A stretch of DNA of 64,000 nt from Strobilurus pachycystidiatus (lineage: Eukaryota > Basidiomycota > Agaricomycetes > Agaricales > Physalacriaceae): positions 682,001-746,000 of the forward strand of contig JAHLMK010000016.1 of the NCBI GenBank assembly GCA_019915135.1, read 5' to 3'. Shown here in pieces: positions 11,209-31,244 of this stretch; position 1 is the first letter of the stretch, and each line of letters starts with the position of its first letter. Position numbers and translations under genes: made by a program. The notes under the pieces were generated by a model, which was given only the letters and a program-made list of their open reading frames with translations, ran no database searches and was not told the DNA's origin.

Positions 11209-13383
11209 GACGCGGATGGGATCATTGGTCGCACTGAGCTATTTTATAGACAAAACGCGTAAGTTAAAAAGGTCCGTCGGAAGTGTAAGCGACGAGATTG
11301 GTGCACCGGCATCCGAACTAGCACTCACCACCGCATTTGACCCTTTGGGCACCCGCACGAGCAATCGTGCATCGCATCGCAGTCGTACCCTGTTCGATGC
11401 TTCACACCGACACCCGCCCCAGCACATACTTGCAGTCAAGCAGCAGCTCGGTTACAAACGTCCAAAGTCGAGGTCGTTAGCTGGTGCTATGATCAAGAGA
11501 CCTGGGGCAAGGGACCAAAGAATTTGACATGTCCATGGATTCCAACTTTTCCATTCAATCCTCAAACGTTAAGTAGCTCAATGAAACAGGTTCCACAAGG
11601 GACGGATCATTGCTTCGTAGCTCATGCAGAGTATTCGCTGGACAACTGTGTCGAGCGAAGTGATATATGGTGCAGGTTTGCAACATTGGCCAAGAAGTAC
11701 GAGCTCCACGGATGCGATGCCTAGAAAGAATCAGTACCATCGCACGGCAATATGAGCAGGAATGGATGACGAAAGAGGTATACCTTACAATGTCCATGAG
11801 GTCAACATGAGGTGAACCTTGTCCATTTAGAGTCAATTCGGATGGATGGATCATGGCGACAAGGATGCGGCACAACGGACCGCATGCCGAGCCGTCGGCT
11901 ATTGCCGGCCATCTTTCCGCCGGTCCGATTGTCCTGGTCAGTTTCCTCCCAGCATGGTCGATTCTTCTGCGCCAGCCTACGACACCCAAGCGGTCAATGA
12001 TCCTGCGGTATGCGACTCTGCTGCACCCGCCTTGCTTCTGCCAGCAGTCTCGGGTTGATATCTGTGCCAAGGCTTTCTCCAGCGTTCGGCAGGGAGCGCC
12101 TATAGTATTCACAAACAGCGTCGAATAACACGCACCGAAACTCGATAGCCACCAGGATGCTCCCCGCCAAGAATCGCAGCTGTTTTCTACGATGGAGTTG
12201 CATTGTCGACGATAGATTCGCATCATCTTTCCGGTACGCGATGCAATGCCTAGGGTGAAAGTTTGCTGACGGCGACTCAGCTCTTTCAGCTTGGCGTTTT
12301 ACGGTGGCGTTGCATCCGCAGGAGAACGGCGTACGCCTCTATCAATCGTCGAGCAACATCCCTTCGAAGGAGGACCTATAGATTCAACTAGTCATCGAAT
12401 CGCCGCATCAGAGGAAGTCCAGGTCTATCATCAACGCATAATAGTTCATTGCCTTGTGAGCACCGTTCCTCTCGCCTGACCATTCGTTTGACCTGAACCA
12501 CTGTATCAGTCGCTTCTGCACCGCATGTACTTGCCCCTGTTCGAAGTACTATCTCGCATGTCAATGAATGTGTCTTATTGCGATGTCATTGTCAGAGATA
12601 GGTCGCTTTTAAGGAATGGTAGCAGGCGGGCTCTGGACTCGCCCCCTTCTTCGCGGATTCAACGATCGTTCCACGGGCTCGTAACCAGTTCAACTCAGGA
12701 ACGCGAACATCTCACAAACACGAATGCTGTTTCATCTTTGATGACATCTGCTTAGGCGCATTTAGTCCTCATTGCGACTTCGAAGACTTGTGCTCTCGAG
12801 TCTCAATACCCGTGAATATGCTACCGTGGGTACTCATTGACGGCTCCCTATCAGTATCATCACTGAGTGACTATCCAGATGTCGAATGGAGCCCGTTGTG
12901 TAAGCACCAGTACACACATAGCAGGATCTGTGTAACGGCGACCGGACGCACGCACAACGGCAGGGGCAAGTCTCGCCGAGTTCGCGTTTGGGACTTGACG
13001 AAGTGGCTTTGCAGACGTAAGTGAGGAAAGGAAGGCCTACAGTGTGGCTTTTGGGCAGTCTTTGAACCGAAAGTATATTGAAGGTGTGTTCCATTCTTGT
13101 CCTATTCATCCAACTCAGTGATTGCATCAAGAGAACAGGTCGAAGTTCAAGTAGCGCTTCAAGAATCTGCCGTCCCGTTCATGCGGACCTTCGTCGCCAT
13201 CACTGAAACTCATCATCCTACGCCCATCACCAAGCAATCACTCAAATTGCGCAACTCCAACATGGCCTCGCATCTCTCGAATTCTCAACCACATGCGTGG
13301 ACACATGAACCCAATCACCTGCCATTCTCTCCTGATGCTATAAAGCTCACGTCCAGCCCTACAAGATCACCGGCATTGGCACG
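11209..13383. other. No supported gene; one long minus-strand frame
   Basis: The longest frame is 11555-12226 on the minus strand (223 codons, Cys/Arg/Ser-rich, no motif I know). It overlaps frames of similar quality on both strands, so I do not call it a gene. Plus-strand frames around 12291-13130 are equally unsupported. The last part should contain the promoter of the GH43 gene. Confidence 0.35.
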
Positions 13384-14473
13384 ATGTGGTCTCTCCTTCC
13401 TCTCTTTTCCCTGCTCCCTGTCCTTACCCCCGTCCTCTCTGCTCCTCTCTTCAATGCTACCGGCAATCATCTCCCTCATTCTCCTCGGACGATTAACGCT
13501 ATCGCCCTCAACTCGAACTTCCCCGATCCCGGCTGGATTCAGTCCGGCTCCACCTTCTATGCATTCAGCACCCAGTCTGGGGGCTTGAAGGTCCCCATGG
13601 CCACGTCCACCGACTTCGTGACATGGACCAGGGCATCAGGTTATGACGCGCTCTCTTACACTGGCGCTTGGAGTACAGGAAACAGTGTTTGGGCGCCTGA
13701 TGTCGTGCAATTGGTAAGAGTTCAACAATCCTTCTATCATGCCCGAACCAATCATTTCATAGGCGAATGGCCTCTACATAATGTACTACTCCGCCGAGTC
13801 CACTGGGCAAACCCCCACGGGGAAGTCCGCTCACTGCTTTGGCGCTGCATCTTCCACAACGGTGCAAGGCCCCTACACCCCGGTTGGTGACGCCATCCAA
13901 TGCCACCTCGACCAGGGCGGCGCCATCGATCCCGCGGGCTTCAACGACTACAACGGGCGGCAATACATCGTCTACAAGATCGACGGAAACAACATGGGCA
14001 ACGGCGGCAACTGCAACAACGGCGTCGCACCTATCCACTCCACTCCCATCATGCTGCAGGAGGTAGACCCCTCCAACGGCTGGTCGCGCATCGGCAACCC
14101 CGTGCAAATACTCGACCGCGGCGATGCGGACGGCCCGCTCATCGAAGCGCCGAGTCTGGTCCGCGTAGCGTCTTCTAGTGCCGTGGGGGGATATCTCTAC
14201 ATCCTGTTCTTCAGCTCCAACTGCTACGCTGGGGGCTTGTACGACACGAGCTACGCCACGTCTGTTAATGGCGTCGCCGGTCCGTACACGAAAGCGAGTG
14301 CACCGCTGTTGGTCACTGGGACAGCGGGGATGTATAGTCCTGGGGGCCTTGATGTGGGACCGGGTGGGCTGAGGGTAGCGTGGCACGCAGATCAGGCGAC
14401 GAGTGCGTCGGTCAGAGTTTTGAGGACGGGAACGATTACGATCAATACGGCGAGCAGGACGGTTAGTATCTGA
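13384..14473 (+). CDS. Secreted glycoside hydrolase family 43 (arabinanase/xylosidase-like)
   Basis: Exon 1 is 13384-13713 and exon 2 is 13763-14473. They are joined by a 49-nt intron (GTAAGA...TAG, phase 0), giving 346 residues. The N terminus MWSLLPLFSLLPVLTPVLSA is a signal peptide. GH43 five-blade propeller marks are visible: NFPDPGWI with the first Asp (about residue 49), the blade SVWAPDVVQL, IDPAGFND with the middle Asp, and LIEAPSLVRV with the acidic Glu. Members of the family cleave arabinan or xylan side chains outside the cell. Substrate cannot be told from the sequence. The protein ends directly after the propeller with no carbohydrate-binding module. The start is the first ATG in front of the signal peptide. 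Confidence 0.9.
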
Positions 14474-14784
14474 GAAGGACGCGTATTAGCAACTGTTTAT
14501 ACCCTTTTTGTCATTCTTCTACTATTGGATGCCTAGGTCTTGCAATTCTTTACGAAGGCAGCAATCGTCCGAGTCCCTCGGTTTCTGCTTGTTGACTCTC
14601 AGCCCATACAGTAGTAGCCTCCCTTGAATCGGTAAATTGATACATGGCATCGTCATGACTCTCTGTCCAGATGCCGAGAGGCTCACCATTGGGCGTCAAG
14701 CTAACGTCAGAGAGTCGTGCACCGTAGAGGAGCAATGGTACCAAAGGTATACACTCTCAACTGCCAGTTTTACACCTCTGTCAT

Positions 14785-14859
14785 GGGCACATGGTGTAGT
14801 TGGTTTATCACGCCCGCTTAGCATGCGGGAGGTGTTGGGTTCAATTCCCAATGTGTCCA
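14785..14859 (+). tRNA. tRNA-Ala (AGC)
   Basis: A full cloverleaf can be drawn. The acceptor stem GGGCACA pairs with TGTGTCC. The anticodon stem CCCGC/GCGGG encloses the loop TTAGCAT with anticodon AGC. The T arm carries GTTCAATTC. The third base pair is G:U, the G3:U70 identity element of alanine tRNAs, which independently supports the call. The discriminator base is A at 14859. A TTTT run at 14861-14864 fits a polymerase III terminator. No intron. CCA is not encoded. Confidence 0.92.
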
Positions 14860-14860
14860 G

Positions 14861-14864
14861 TTTT
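14861..14864 (+). terminator. Polymerase III T-run after tRNA-Ala
   Basis: Four T residues begin one base after the discriminator base of the tRNA. This is the usual minimal termination signal for RNA polymerase III. Confidence 0.6.
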
Positions 14865-15247
14865 GGACGCCACACCGGGGGATGTGTTATATTTCAATTT
14901 TCGACTATTTAACTTGCAAAATGTACCACGGTCCACGGTCCACTGTAACTAACACTAACGACGAACAGGACTCTGTGGCTGGTTCAGTCTCGTACTGTCG
15001 CGATTACACTTTTAACAAGCCGAAGAGTCGAGGGCTCGAGTCGAAAAACGATAGACCTGAGATATACTGCAGCGGCTCATTCCTCAACAACCAGGAGCAG
15101 TGACTGGTACAGAGCATTGAGGCGCATGCCAGCCGACGCAACATCAGATGGCCGTTTCTGCCCAAAGCGTAAGGGACCAGTATTGTGGACCCCTTCCAAG
15201 AGGTGATATGAGAATGATGGCATGTTGCAAGCTGAAAATGGTAGGTA

Positions 15248-15284
15248 TGGTGCCAGTCACCAAGTCACAACCAATCGTGTGTAG
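15248..15284 (+). repeat. Left terminal inverted repeat
   Basis: Left 37-bp terminal repeat of the 323-bp element. It differs from the right repeat at three positions. Confidence 0.75.
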
Positions 15285-15533
15285 AAAATATAGCTGCCGG
15301 CCCGATGCCGGCAAAAAAAAGCCCTCTTCCAAAAATGACCGTATTGATGAACTGAGCATTTCTGGAAGAGGATTTACTAAATGGGTAAGTTTTGACCGAG
15401 TTATAACCGATTCTTTCGGCGGCAGTGCTCGGCAAATTTTGCGCCGTCACGCCTTGGCAGACAGTCACCCCAGGTCACATGGTGCGTGACACAGCCAAAT
15501 TTTGTCCTCGCCAGATTTTGCGCTGCACAGCCA

Positions 15534-15570
15534 CTACACATGATTGGTTGTGACTAGGTGACCGGCACCA
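15534..15570 (-). repeat. Right terminal inverted repeat
   Basis: Right 37-bp terminal repeat, inverted relative to 15248-15284 and followed by TA. Confidence 0.75.
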
Positions 15571-15572
15571 TA

Positions 15573-16356
15573 GAAGGAGAGCGTGAGAGAAGCCTCAGTG
15601 CCTTGGACCCACATCCACCGAATGGATCTACAGGAGGTCTTGACATCTTGACACCGTGACGCCGATCACGGTTTGCCTCAAGCGATCAGAGCAAGCAAAG
15701 ACGCGTCTTGGAGTTCCAGACCGCAGTATATCGCGCCTCTGAAACTCAACTTGAACATTGGGAGATGTTGGCCCGAATGTGTGTTATCCCGAGGTTGTTT
15801 GAAGCCGGCAAGGTCTTCGATAAACAAAGGCAAAGTTACTAACTCGGCACAGACGGCTTGTTTTTCTGCCTCCGCTCTCTAACTGTGGCGCGTAGTATCG
15901 ACCATTCTTCCCCTTTGAATGGCCGACTTCTCAGGTAACAGTTGACAGATGTTCCTCGACTCGGAATCTCGGTCTAAGTACGTGCTTGCATGTTCCCAGA
16001 CCCTCCGACGCATCAGCACCTGATTCTGATACAATGTACTTGTCCGCGTTTAATCTCCCAAATAAGGATCAAGCGCACGGTAAATGGTCCCTTGACCCTT
16101 GCGAAAAAGCACTCATTGTCAATTTTCAAGTCCAGCGATACAATTGGAAAGTCACGCGAAGAACGGCGGCTTTACAAAACAATGAAAAGACCTATTGTCT
16201 TTTCTGCTACAAGTCTCGAAGAGTTAATGGCATCTCAGCGTCTCCCGGCTTTTCTCAAATTAGCCTCAGCACCCGAAAATGCGGGCGTCTATCTTTCGGT
16301 GCATATGCGGAGGTAGCGCTTCCACAGAATCTCTCGTTCCTCAACCCATACCCGTG
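15573..16356. other. No supported gene upstream of the F-box gene
   Basis: Short frames only. An in-frame ATG at 16279 could extend the F-box protein by 26 residues, but that extension looks unlike coding sequence. I see no other structure. Confidence 0.4.
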
Positions 16357-17743
16357 ATGCAGGTAGAGTCTGCAGTGCAAGAGAGTCCCGAGCAGACAAA
16401 CGATACCATTCAGCAGCCTCATATTCCACCGGAGCTCTTCCCGGACATTATCGAATATATCGACGAGGCGGACCTTCGGGCATGTGCCCTCGTGTGCAGG
16501 TGGTGGAGGCCGTACGCACAGAAGAGGCAATTTTCGTCACTCTCGCTAAACCAAAACAGTGTGTGCCGCACTTGGAACGCTCGCTTCGACACTTCCCCGC
16601 ATCTTCTTCCACATATCGCGGAGTTACGTCTCGGAGGGAGCAACGAAGACGAGGACGGCAATCCCGTGGACCCTTCTGCCCGTGAGGTCCCGGAAGATCA
16701 TCTCCCTTTCCTGCAAGGCGAGGCATCCCTCCAGCTCATACGACGCCTCACGGATGTCCACAAACTTTACCTGTACGACTTCCAGCACCATTTTGGGACG
16801 ACACAACAGATGGCCTTCCGGGGGATAATGTCAAAAATCGAAGAATTGCACATGCACTTCATTGGCTTTCACGCGCCACACGACCTTGCAGACTTCATCT
16901 CGGGGATGCCTGCATTACGGAGCCTCTCCGTAGACGACCGCGTCGGAGTTTGGGAGGATCTGAGCGAGGCGACGGATGCGTTTGAGAGACTCAACCCACC
17001 AGCTGGGCTGTGTCGGTTGCGCCACCTGTCTACAGAGAACCTTTTAGAGCGTCCAGACCTCCTGACGTGGATCCATCGGTTCTTTGACCTGACCCGCCTT
17101 TCCTCCTTCGAAATAGGCTGGCAGCCCCTTGATGGCGAGCTACCAGACTCCGACGACATACGCCTGTACTCGGAACTTGTCTCGAAGGCGTCGCGTGTCA
17201 AGCATCTGTCATTTATCCACCCCAGAAGGCCCACTTCTGGGGAAGTTGATTATGCCATGGGTGAGCCTTCAAACAGTTGCATGCATGATGACTACGCGCT
17301 GATGTCCATCTGTCCTAGCTGCCTTTGTCCAATCCCGTACATTTAGCTCGTTCCACGCGCTCGAGACATTGGGAATTGATGATTCAGAGTCGGCATCCGA
17401 TTTCCACTTCCCCATCACGCTTCTGCTCACTTTCGACGCCCCACTGTTGTATCGCATCCAACTACCGTTGACTGTGATACTTTCGAGTCCGGCAGAGCTA
17501 AACCAATATCGAAGTGGGATGGACTGGTCACGGTTGGAAGACATCCTCGTGTCGCATCGCTTTCCTAGATTGCGAGAAGTGATCTTCCATCTCCATCTCG
17601 AATTCCATGAATGGGATGTGGCCGAGCCTCGCCCAGAGATAGCTCATATCGAAGATATTGTTGTCGCTGCACTTCCGCGTATCGTTTCTAGTGGACGATT
17701 GTTCTTTCAGTGGTATGTTCAGCTATACGAGGGCGCTACATGA
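16357..17743 (+). CDS. F-box protein with LRR-like C-terminal region
   Basis: Exon 1 is 16357-17260 and exon 2 is 17319-17743. They join through a 58-nt intron (GTGAGC...CTAG, phase 1), giving about 442 residues. The N-terminal F-box reads IPPELFPDIIEYIDEADLRA then CALVCRWWRPYA (about residues 24-56). In this family it binds Skp1 and makes the protein a substrate receptor of an SCF ubiquitin ligase. The rest has irregular leucine-rich segments (IAELRLGG, KLYLYDF, LRSLSVDD, LRHLSTENL, VKHLSFIH) as in the large, fast-evolving agaricomycete F-box families. Its target is unknown. A possible further donor at 17714 would, if used, end the protein a few residues earlier. The start was chosen because it leads directly into the F-box. 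Confidence 0.82.
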
Positions 17744-19366
17744 CATTTGATTGATCGCGACGTGCTCAGATTCGTTGATGGATGCCAATATGGCGAACTG
17801 GTCGGCGAGATTTCCATCACCAGGGCGGAGGCTCCTCAGCAGGCCGATACGCCTCAGAACGATCACCAGGAGTCAATCAACGCTTTCTCAGAGGATATTT
17901 CGGTTTGGTGGCCAACACACGGTCGCATTTGAGCTTGTCGATGCCATATCCTACTCTAGATCAGACCCGGAAGAGTCGACGGGCATGGTGGCAGGCGACT
18001 CCATGTTCTTCCTCAGTAGTAGGACACAGATGATATTCTTGACATCAGAGAAATCATACAGTATTAATATTGCAGAGCCGCCGTGCTACTCAATCACAAA
18101 GTCTGCATCAGTGTGTTCGTTCAAGTACAGTGATACTGACTGAGCCATTCCTGTTCTGCATATCTCCATACACGCAAGGCTAACAAGACACTCAGACGCG
18201 CTTGCGCTATTATTTTCGGCATAGAGCTTGGAAATTGCAAAGATCTATCGAACGGAGAGCTCAGAGCTCAGCCTGTGTCCGAAAAGGCCGACGGAGTTTT
18301 AATGATAAGATCAAGGGAGTCGCAAATTTGACGACTTGTCCTCTACCATGATCATCGTCGTTGCCCTTGCCAGCCCAGGCCCCACATCACTCAGCAGCCC
18401 GATCACAGAGACAAGAAAATACGCGCTACCAGCTCGCCGACCCCGCGAATACGATGTGCGGTGGAGCGCACGAGCGATATGATGGCGGCTTGGATGCTCG
18501 TAGCAAGACAGCAATGGCGACGAACAGTCCAGCCTTTTGGAATAGGCGAAACGACCCTCCATAATAACTTAGCGAGACCGGCGACCGCCAACTGGCTGTT
18601 ATCAGGCGGGCTGCTCTGCCCTTTGCATTTGGTCCACTTCGTACGCTTGCTCGACTCTAGAGTGGTTTCTGGAGGCTATCAAACTCTGGAACCTACGCTG
18701 CGTTGTGCGGGCATCCGTAAGAAGATCACTTCACCTACATATATGCGTCCAGTAAGTCATAGACTTGTCTTTGCTTCCGAGTCAGTACTACTGAAAGTTA
18801 CTGACATTTGTTTCTTTCTCGCGATCCTATCGTTAGCAACCCACGAAAGTCATCTCGATGCACACAGTCTTACTCTCCTTCGCAATGACCCCGGCACTTC
18901 ACGATCTCGATAGCGATGATGACTTTCTTGCGCCAGCTTAGTGTTTCAGTGTGAATATCGTCCCTCCTTCCCTGCACTGTCACCATTGGCATCTAGCAAA
19001 CATCCCACCGCCACTAATTTTGGCTAGTATAGCGACGACTGTCAAATATTCCTTGTGGCTGTCCGTGCTGGGTAGGGCAAAGAACGGAGGGAGCAACTGT
19101 ATCACGATCATAAACAAACAGATGTCTCAAAAAGACAGGTCGCCTACTCCTTTGAAGGGACAAGGCGGCTCCGCCCTAAAACATGCGGAAAGCGCATTGC
19201 CAACGTCGGTCGAACAAGAGAATGCTCGTTCAGGCAAGACAAAGAACGAATGAAGCCAAAGATGGCCTTCCTTGTTATTATTCCAAAAAGAGTGTAAATT
19301 AAAGCCTATACTGTACAGATTTACCCAGAGCCCCAGCATGAAACCGACTATACATGTATACTAATG
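17744..19366. other. No supported gene
   Basis: 3' flank of the F-box gene, then unassigned sequence. Frames at 18461-18913 (+) and 18951-19253 (+) are 100-150 codons long but have no recognisable motif or splice pattern. Confidence 0.35.
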
Positions 19367-20413
19367 TCAATGGTGCACCCAACGCGTCCCGCCCTGAGCG
19401 AGAGGACATTTGTGGTTCCCGAGCGTCTTGGCGGCGGAGAAGAAGCGGCCACAGGCGTCGCAGGAGAACTCGCAGACTTTGTTGTGCTTTGCGACTTCGT
19501 GGCGGAGGCGATCGTGCTGGCGCGAGAAGCGCTCGCCGCAGCCGAGGGTGCAGAGGAAGGAGACGCGGGGTTTGGGCTTGTGTGCCTGCATGTGGACCTT
19601 GAGGGTGTACTGGCTAGTAAAGCGGCGCAGACAGCCCGGGATCAAGCACGGATGGCGCCTCCGTGACGAGTCGTCGTCGGTGGCAGTCTGAGGCGCGCGT
19701 TTGGCGGGCGGAGTGCTGGGTTCCGGGGACAGCGAGGGAGTCGGCGAGTGCGAGTGCGAGTGCTGCTGCTCGATGGGAATGTACTGCCCGAAGGAGTGAT
19801 CAAAGACGTTTCCCTCCGAGACTGCAGGAGAGGAAAATTGCACTAGGCTGATGAGGATCGGCCGACAGGGCGAGGCACAAAAACTTACGATCCGGGGTGA
19901 GAGCATCGGCATAGGGGGACCAGCACTGGGTGGCGTCAGGCACGTAAGGCGGCTGGCCGACATAATGCGATTGATTGTACACATCTAAGACAAGGTTCAG
20001 CAAATCGTCGCGTCGGGTGATAAGGGCACGGCATACCATATTCAGACTCGAATTCAGCGTGATAGTTGAAGGGCAGGTTGAGAGTCACTGAGGCAAGGTA
20101 AGAGACAGGTTAGGTGGAATTTGAAGACAAGGCTCACTGGGCTTTGATTCTTGCTTTACGTGGACTTCTGGCGTCCATGAGGACGTAGAGGCATAGTTGT
20201 CGGTGTATCCTGAGCGGCTGTGAGCATAAGACGAAGAAGGACGGGCGAGGGACATACCGTTGAATACAAAGTGGTCCTCGGACGGGTAGTTGCCGCCGTG
20301 CTGGTGCGCGTATTCGTCGACGATGTACGGGTTGTAGGCGTCTGCGCGAGAAAAGGTGAGTATATGCGCAGCCAAAGGCAGGATTCGCAGCTACCAAGCG
20401 GGGTGTAGGACAT
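19367..20413 (-). CDS. C2H2 zinc-finger transcription factor
   Basis: Six exons can be joined in phase: MSYTPLG; DAYNPYIVDEYAHQ...FVFN; GYTDNYASTSSW...ESKP; TLNLPFNYHAEFESEYG; VYNQSHYVGQPPYV...ALTPD; and the long last exon from SEGNVFDHSFGQYIP to GGTRWVHH, with stop at 19367. The C-terminal DNA-binding part has three fingers. CLIPGCLRRFTSQYTLKVHM is C-x4-C-x12-H-x3-H. The second begins CTLGCGERF and ends in HEVAKH. The third, CDACGRFFSAAKTLGNHKC, is a C2HC variant. Upstream lies a basic linker (PAKRAP, SSRRRH) and a Ser/Pro/His-rich low-complexity region. The N-terminal half is rich in Tyr and acidic residues, a plausible activation region. Nuclear. The targets cannot be predicted. Confidence 0.85.
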
Positions 20414-28231
<7,818 letters not shown>

Positions 28232-28821
28232 GACAAGTCTTTCTACTCATTTTCTTGGACCTTGGCTTTTACTACCTGATCATCTCTCACTTAGACCGAG
28301 TCTCTACAGTCCTTACTTGACATACCTCCCTCGTGACGAACTTATTGACGACACGGACTCAGCATTATGGACTGCCTGCAATCATAGGGATCGCGTAGAA
28401 CTAGTTTCACATACTGTACTGTACTCGGTTATTCTCGTAAATAATTTCATTTGCATGATCTGCACAAGTAGCGTATACCTGTAAAGCGTACAACTCTACA
28501 CGTTTCTGACTTTTAGTGCATTTGGCCTACGCCCCTTTTCATTGAATAAGCCAATGTTAAATTGCTCGAGATTTTCCGATGTAGATCTATCCTTCAAGAC
28601 GATACAGTGAATGAGTTTAATCAAGGCTGTAACAATGAAAGCTGCTAAAGCCACAGACACCGCCGGCCCGATCCCCGGTCGCTTTTTCTTTCTCATCCGT
28701 CATGTCCTAGGGAGCCTTATCGCGTCTTGTCCGCCACCATACTTATCGTATCGAAGAGGATACAAAATACTGCTCACTCCTGCCATTCAGCTACGCGCTT
28801 TGACCCGGAACGACCATCGCC
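28232..28821. other. Intergenic, promoter of the methyltransferase gene
   Basis: The spacer between two plus-strand genes. Short frames only. I see no defined motif. Confidence 0.4.
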
Positions 28822-29751
28822 ATGCTGCCTCGACTGGCAACACGCCTCGGTCTGTCTCAAGCGCGACTGGAGCTCAAATGGCTCACAGAACACGCCGAGG
28901 CGCGTGGACTGAGCTTGAAGGGACTGGTTGAGAGGAGACTGGGAAATGAACCACTGCAGTACATTTTAGGTCCGCTGTTCTTCATGGTCATACAATTCGC
29001 GTGCTAACATTCATCAGGCACTCAACCCTTTGGACCGCTCACTTTGAACGTACGACCGCCAGTGCTCATTCCGCGGCCAGAAACCGAGGATTGGGTCATC
29101 AAACTCTCTGAGCGCATGCGTCCCACTGGCACCGGCCCGCTGAAACTCCTAGACCTCGGCACTGGGACTGGCTGCATCCCTCTTCTTCTGGCAAGCCTGC
29201 TCCCTTTTCCTGTATTTGCGCAAGGTGTGGATATTGGCGATGAGGCAGTCTCTCTCGCGGAAGAAAACGCAAAGCTGTGTGGGTTACCTACCACCTCGAC
29301 TTTTGAAACAGTCAAAGCTTCCATTCTTGACCCCACCTTGACCTCCCACCCATCGTTGATGCCTCCATACGACGTGATCACCTCTAATCCGCCGTACATA
29401 CCATTTGAGGAATATCTTGAGCTGGACGAGGTCAGATTTGACCAACTTTCACCGGTTTATGTTGAACATTTTGGACAGGAAGTTCGCGCATGGGAAGACC
29501 CTCGCGCTCTATTCGGCGGGCCAGGGAAAGGTTTAGGGTTTTACGAGGCGATCATGGAGGTTGTCAAGAAAGATGGTTTCCTGCGGCGGCGTGCTGGCGA
29601 AGCTGAAACCGGCATCCTGGCACTGGAAGTCGGCCACACCCAAGCCCCGGCTGTGCGCGAAATGCTCGAATCATCGGGTGTTTTCGCGGATGTGGAGGTA
29701 TGGCGGGATCCGTGGGAGGTCGAGAGATGTGTTGTAGGGTTCAGCAAGTGA
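28822..29751 (+). CDS. HemK/PrmC-type glutamine methyltransferase (mitochondrial release factor)
   Basis: Exon 1 is 28822-28969 and exon 2 is 29018-29751. The intron is 48 nt (GTCCGC...CAG, phase 1) and the product has 293 residues. The N-terminal helical domain ends in NEPLQYILG, the usual PrmC linker. The SAM-binding fold shows LDLGTGTGCIPLLLA and GVDIGDEAVSLAEENAKLC. The catalytic NPPY motif is in VITSNPPYIPFEEY. In yeast the equivalent enzyme (Mtq1) methylates the GGQ glutamine of the mitochondrial release factor, so this is the likely role. The N terminus MLPRLATRLGLSQARLELK is basic and helical and could act as a targeting signal. It converges with the 7TM gene, with 192 bp between stop codons. 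Confidence 0.9.
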
Positions 29752-29943
29752 AGTCGCTGTCGTCGTCGACGTCTGCCCTTTACATTTCCTCGCGATAGCT
29801 GAGAATCACCATCATCTAGTATCATAAGTACGTGCCCGTACTACAACTGACGAATGCACCGAAGAATTGAATGACTGTACAGGATATAGAGCTACAAACA
29901 ATAAGATAAGGTTAATAGGTACGACGAGCTAGCAGCATTTGAA

Positions 29944-31244
29944 TCAAGATGGACCATGTTCTCTGTGAATCTCAATCCCATCCTCAATGTCAGCCTTCTC
30001 CACGCCACTTCTACTTGACGAATCGGTCGCATATTGGCCACGCATGGTGATGCTCAAGGGCATGCCAGTATCGGGTGTTGAGCGGGCGAATGTCAGAGAT
30101 AAAGATGAGACAGAGGAGCCCGTACACCAGGAGTCGTCTGGTCGAGCCTGTCCAGACGCCACTCGCGCAACGATGAGCGTAGGCGCAATTCCCTACACAG
30201 GGTCAGAACACAGGAAGGAGGGGTAATACTGACAATTCTGAGACTCACCGCGGCAGAGATTAAGACAGCTTGAGGATACACGTTTCGAGGATCGTCCCGT
30301 GCCAGAAAGCCCATGAAGACAATGAGTGCGGCAGCGTAGATCCCAGCACTTTCAACGACAACCTCGATGACTCCGCGGTATGATCGAGTGGAGGGCACAT
30401 AACCTGAAATATGACCAATGGTTGTAATCCGTAATACGATGAGACCGGTAGAGATCACGGTGGTCGCCAGGGAGGCAGAGAAGTACGCCACACCCCAATT
30501 GACCGCGCGGAGTCCCCAATTCAAACTCTGCTTCGAGGTAGAGTGACCTATATCTTGCCACAAAAAGAGACCATTGAAGCCTATGCAGATATAAGAGTAC
30601 TACCAGACCAGTTGGATACAGACATACCGAGGCTAGCGGTCAGGCATACCAGCGGTAGAGCTACGATACGCCAGCTTTTGGACCATATAATCCAGCAGCG
30701 CCATACCTATGATAGAGGGAGAGAAGCATGTAAGGACTCGGATTGATCATTGACCTGAAGAGAAACGCACCAGCACACTATCAGCGGTGATGAAGCCAAG
30801 ACTCGCGCACACCCCACTAATGCCCCACATCCACCTATACCGTTCGTCCATGAACGTGTCCAGTACAGTATGCGCTGTGTCCCCGTGAACCACGAAAGCT
30901 TCCCGGACCCAGAACCACCGCAGGGCAAGATGCAGGCTTGCGAAAACATACATTGCCACTGTTCCCATGGCCAGCCCAACTTGGCGTCGGCGGCGTGTGC
31001 TTCGGACTACAAGCCAGACGTGGTTAGTGAAGCAAAAAGAGAAGATTTGAACGAGCGTGCGCACTCATGTGAGACAACGCCGAGATGAATATGGAGGTGT
31101 AGATTCCTGGAAGAGAAATGAAGCCATCGGCTTTCATGCTGTCAATCGAGTGAGGCTCTCACCATGGGTGAGCGACTCGAGCACCAGCGAGCTGAGGTAT
31201 CCATCACGGAAGACAAAGGACAACGACGCGGCATCCTGCGACAT
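29944..31244 (-). CDS. Seven-helix integral membrane protein, agaricomycete type
   Basis: Six or more exons on the minus strand. Start MSQDAASLSFVFRDGYLSSL at 31244, then a short exon ending FISALSHM, then VGLAMGTVAMYVFASLHLAL and WMWGISGVCASLGFITADSV. Next is VWRCWIIWSKSWRIVALPLV, then GFNGLFLWQDIG, AVNWGVAYFSASLATTVIST, EVVVESAGIYAAALIVFMGF, and a hydrophilic tail ending EIHREHGPS with stop at 29944. The VWRCWIIWSKSW-IVALP pattern is typical of a large basidiomycete family of unassigned seven-helix proteins. No ligand or signalling partner is known. The tail is Ser/Asp-rich and cytosolic by the expected topology. I infer a receptor-like or channel-like membrane role, without stronger evidence. 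Confidence 0.8.

Larger units (their letters stand above)
15248..15570. mobile_element. 323-bp MITE-like element with 37-bp terminal inverted repeats
   Basis: Bases 15248-15284 and the reverse complement of 15534-15570 match at 34 of 37 positions; both begin TGGTGCC and end GTGTAG. The dinucleotide TA flanks both ends (15246-15247 and 15571-15572), as expected for a TA target duplication of the Tc1/mariner/pogo superfamily. The interior has no transposase-sized frame, so it would be a non-autonomous element. Only one copy is visible in this window. Confidence 0.75.

Noticed and set aside
11555..12226. 223-codon minus-strand frame
   Set aside because: No motif, odd composition, and equally long frames overlap on other strands; I could not find supporting splice sites or homology.
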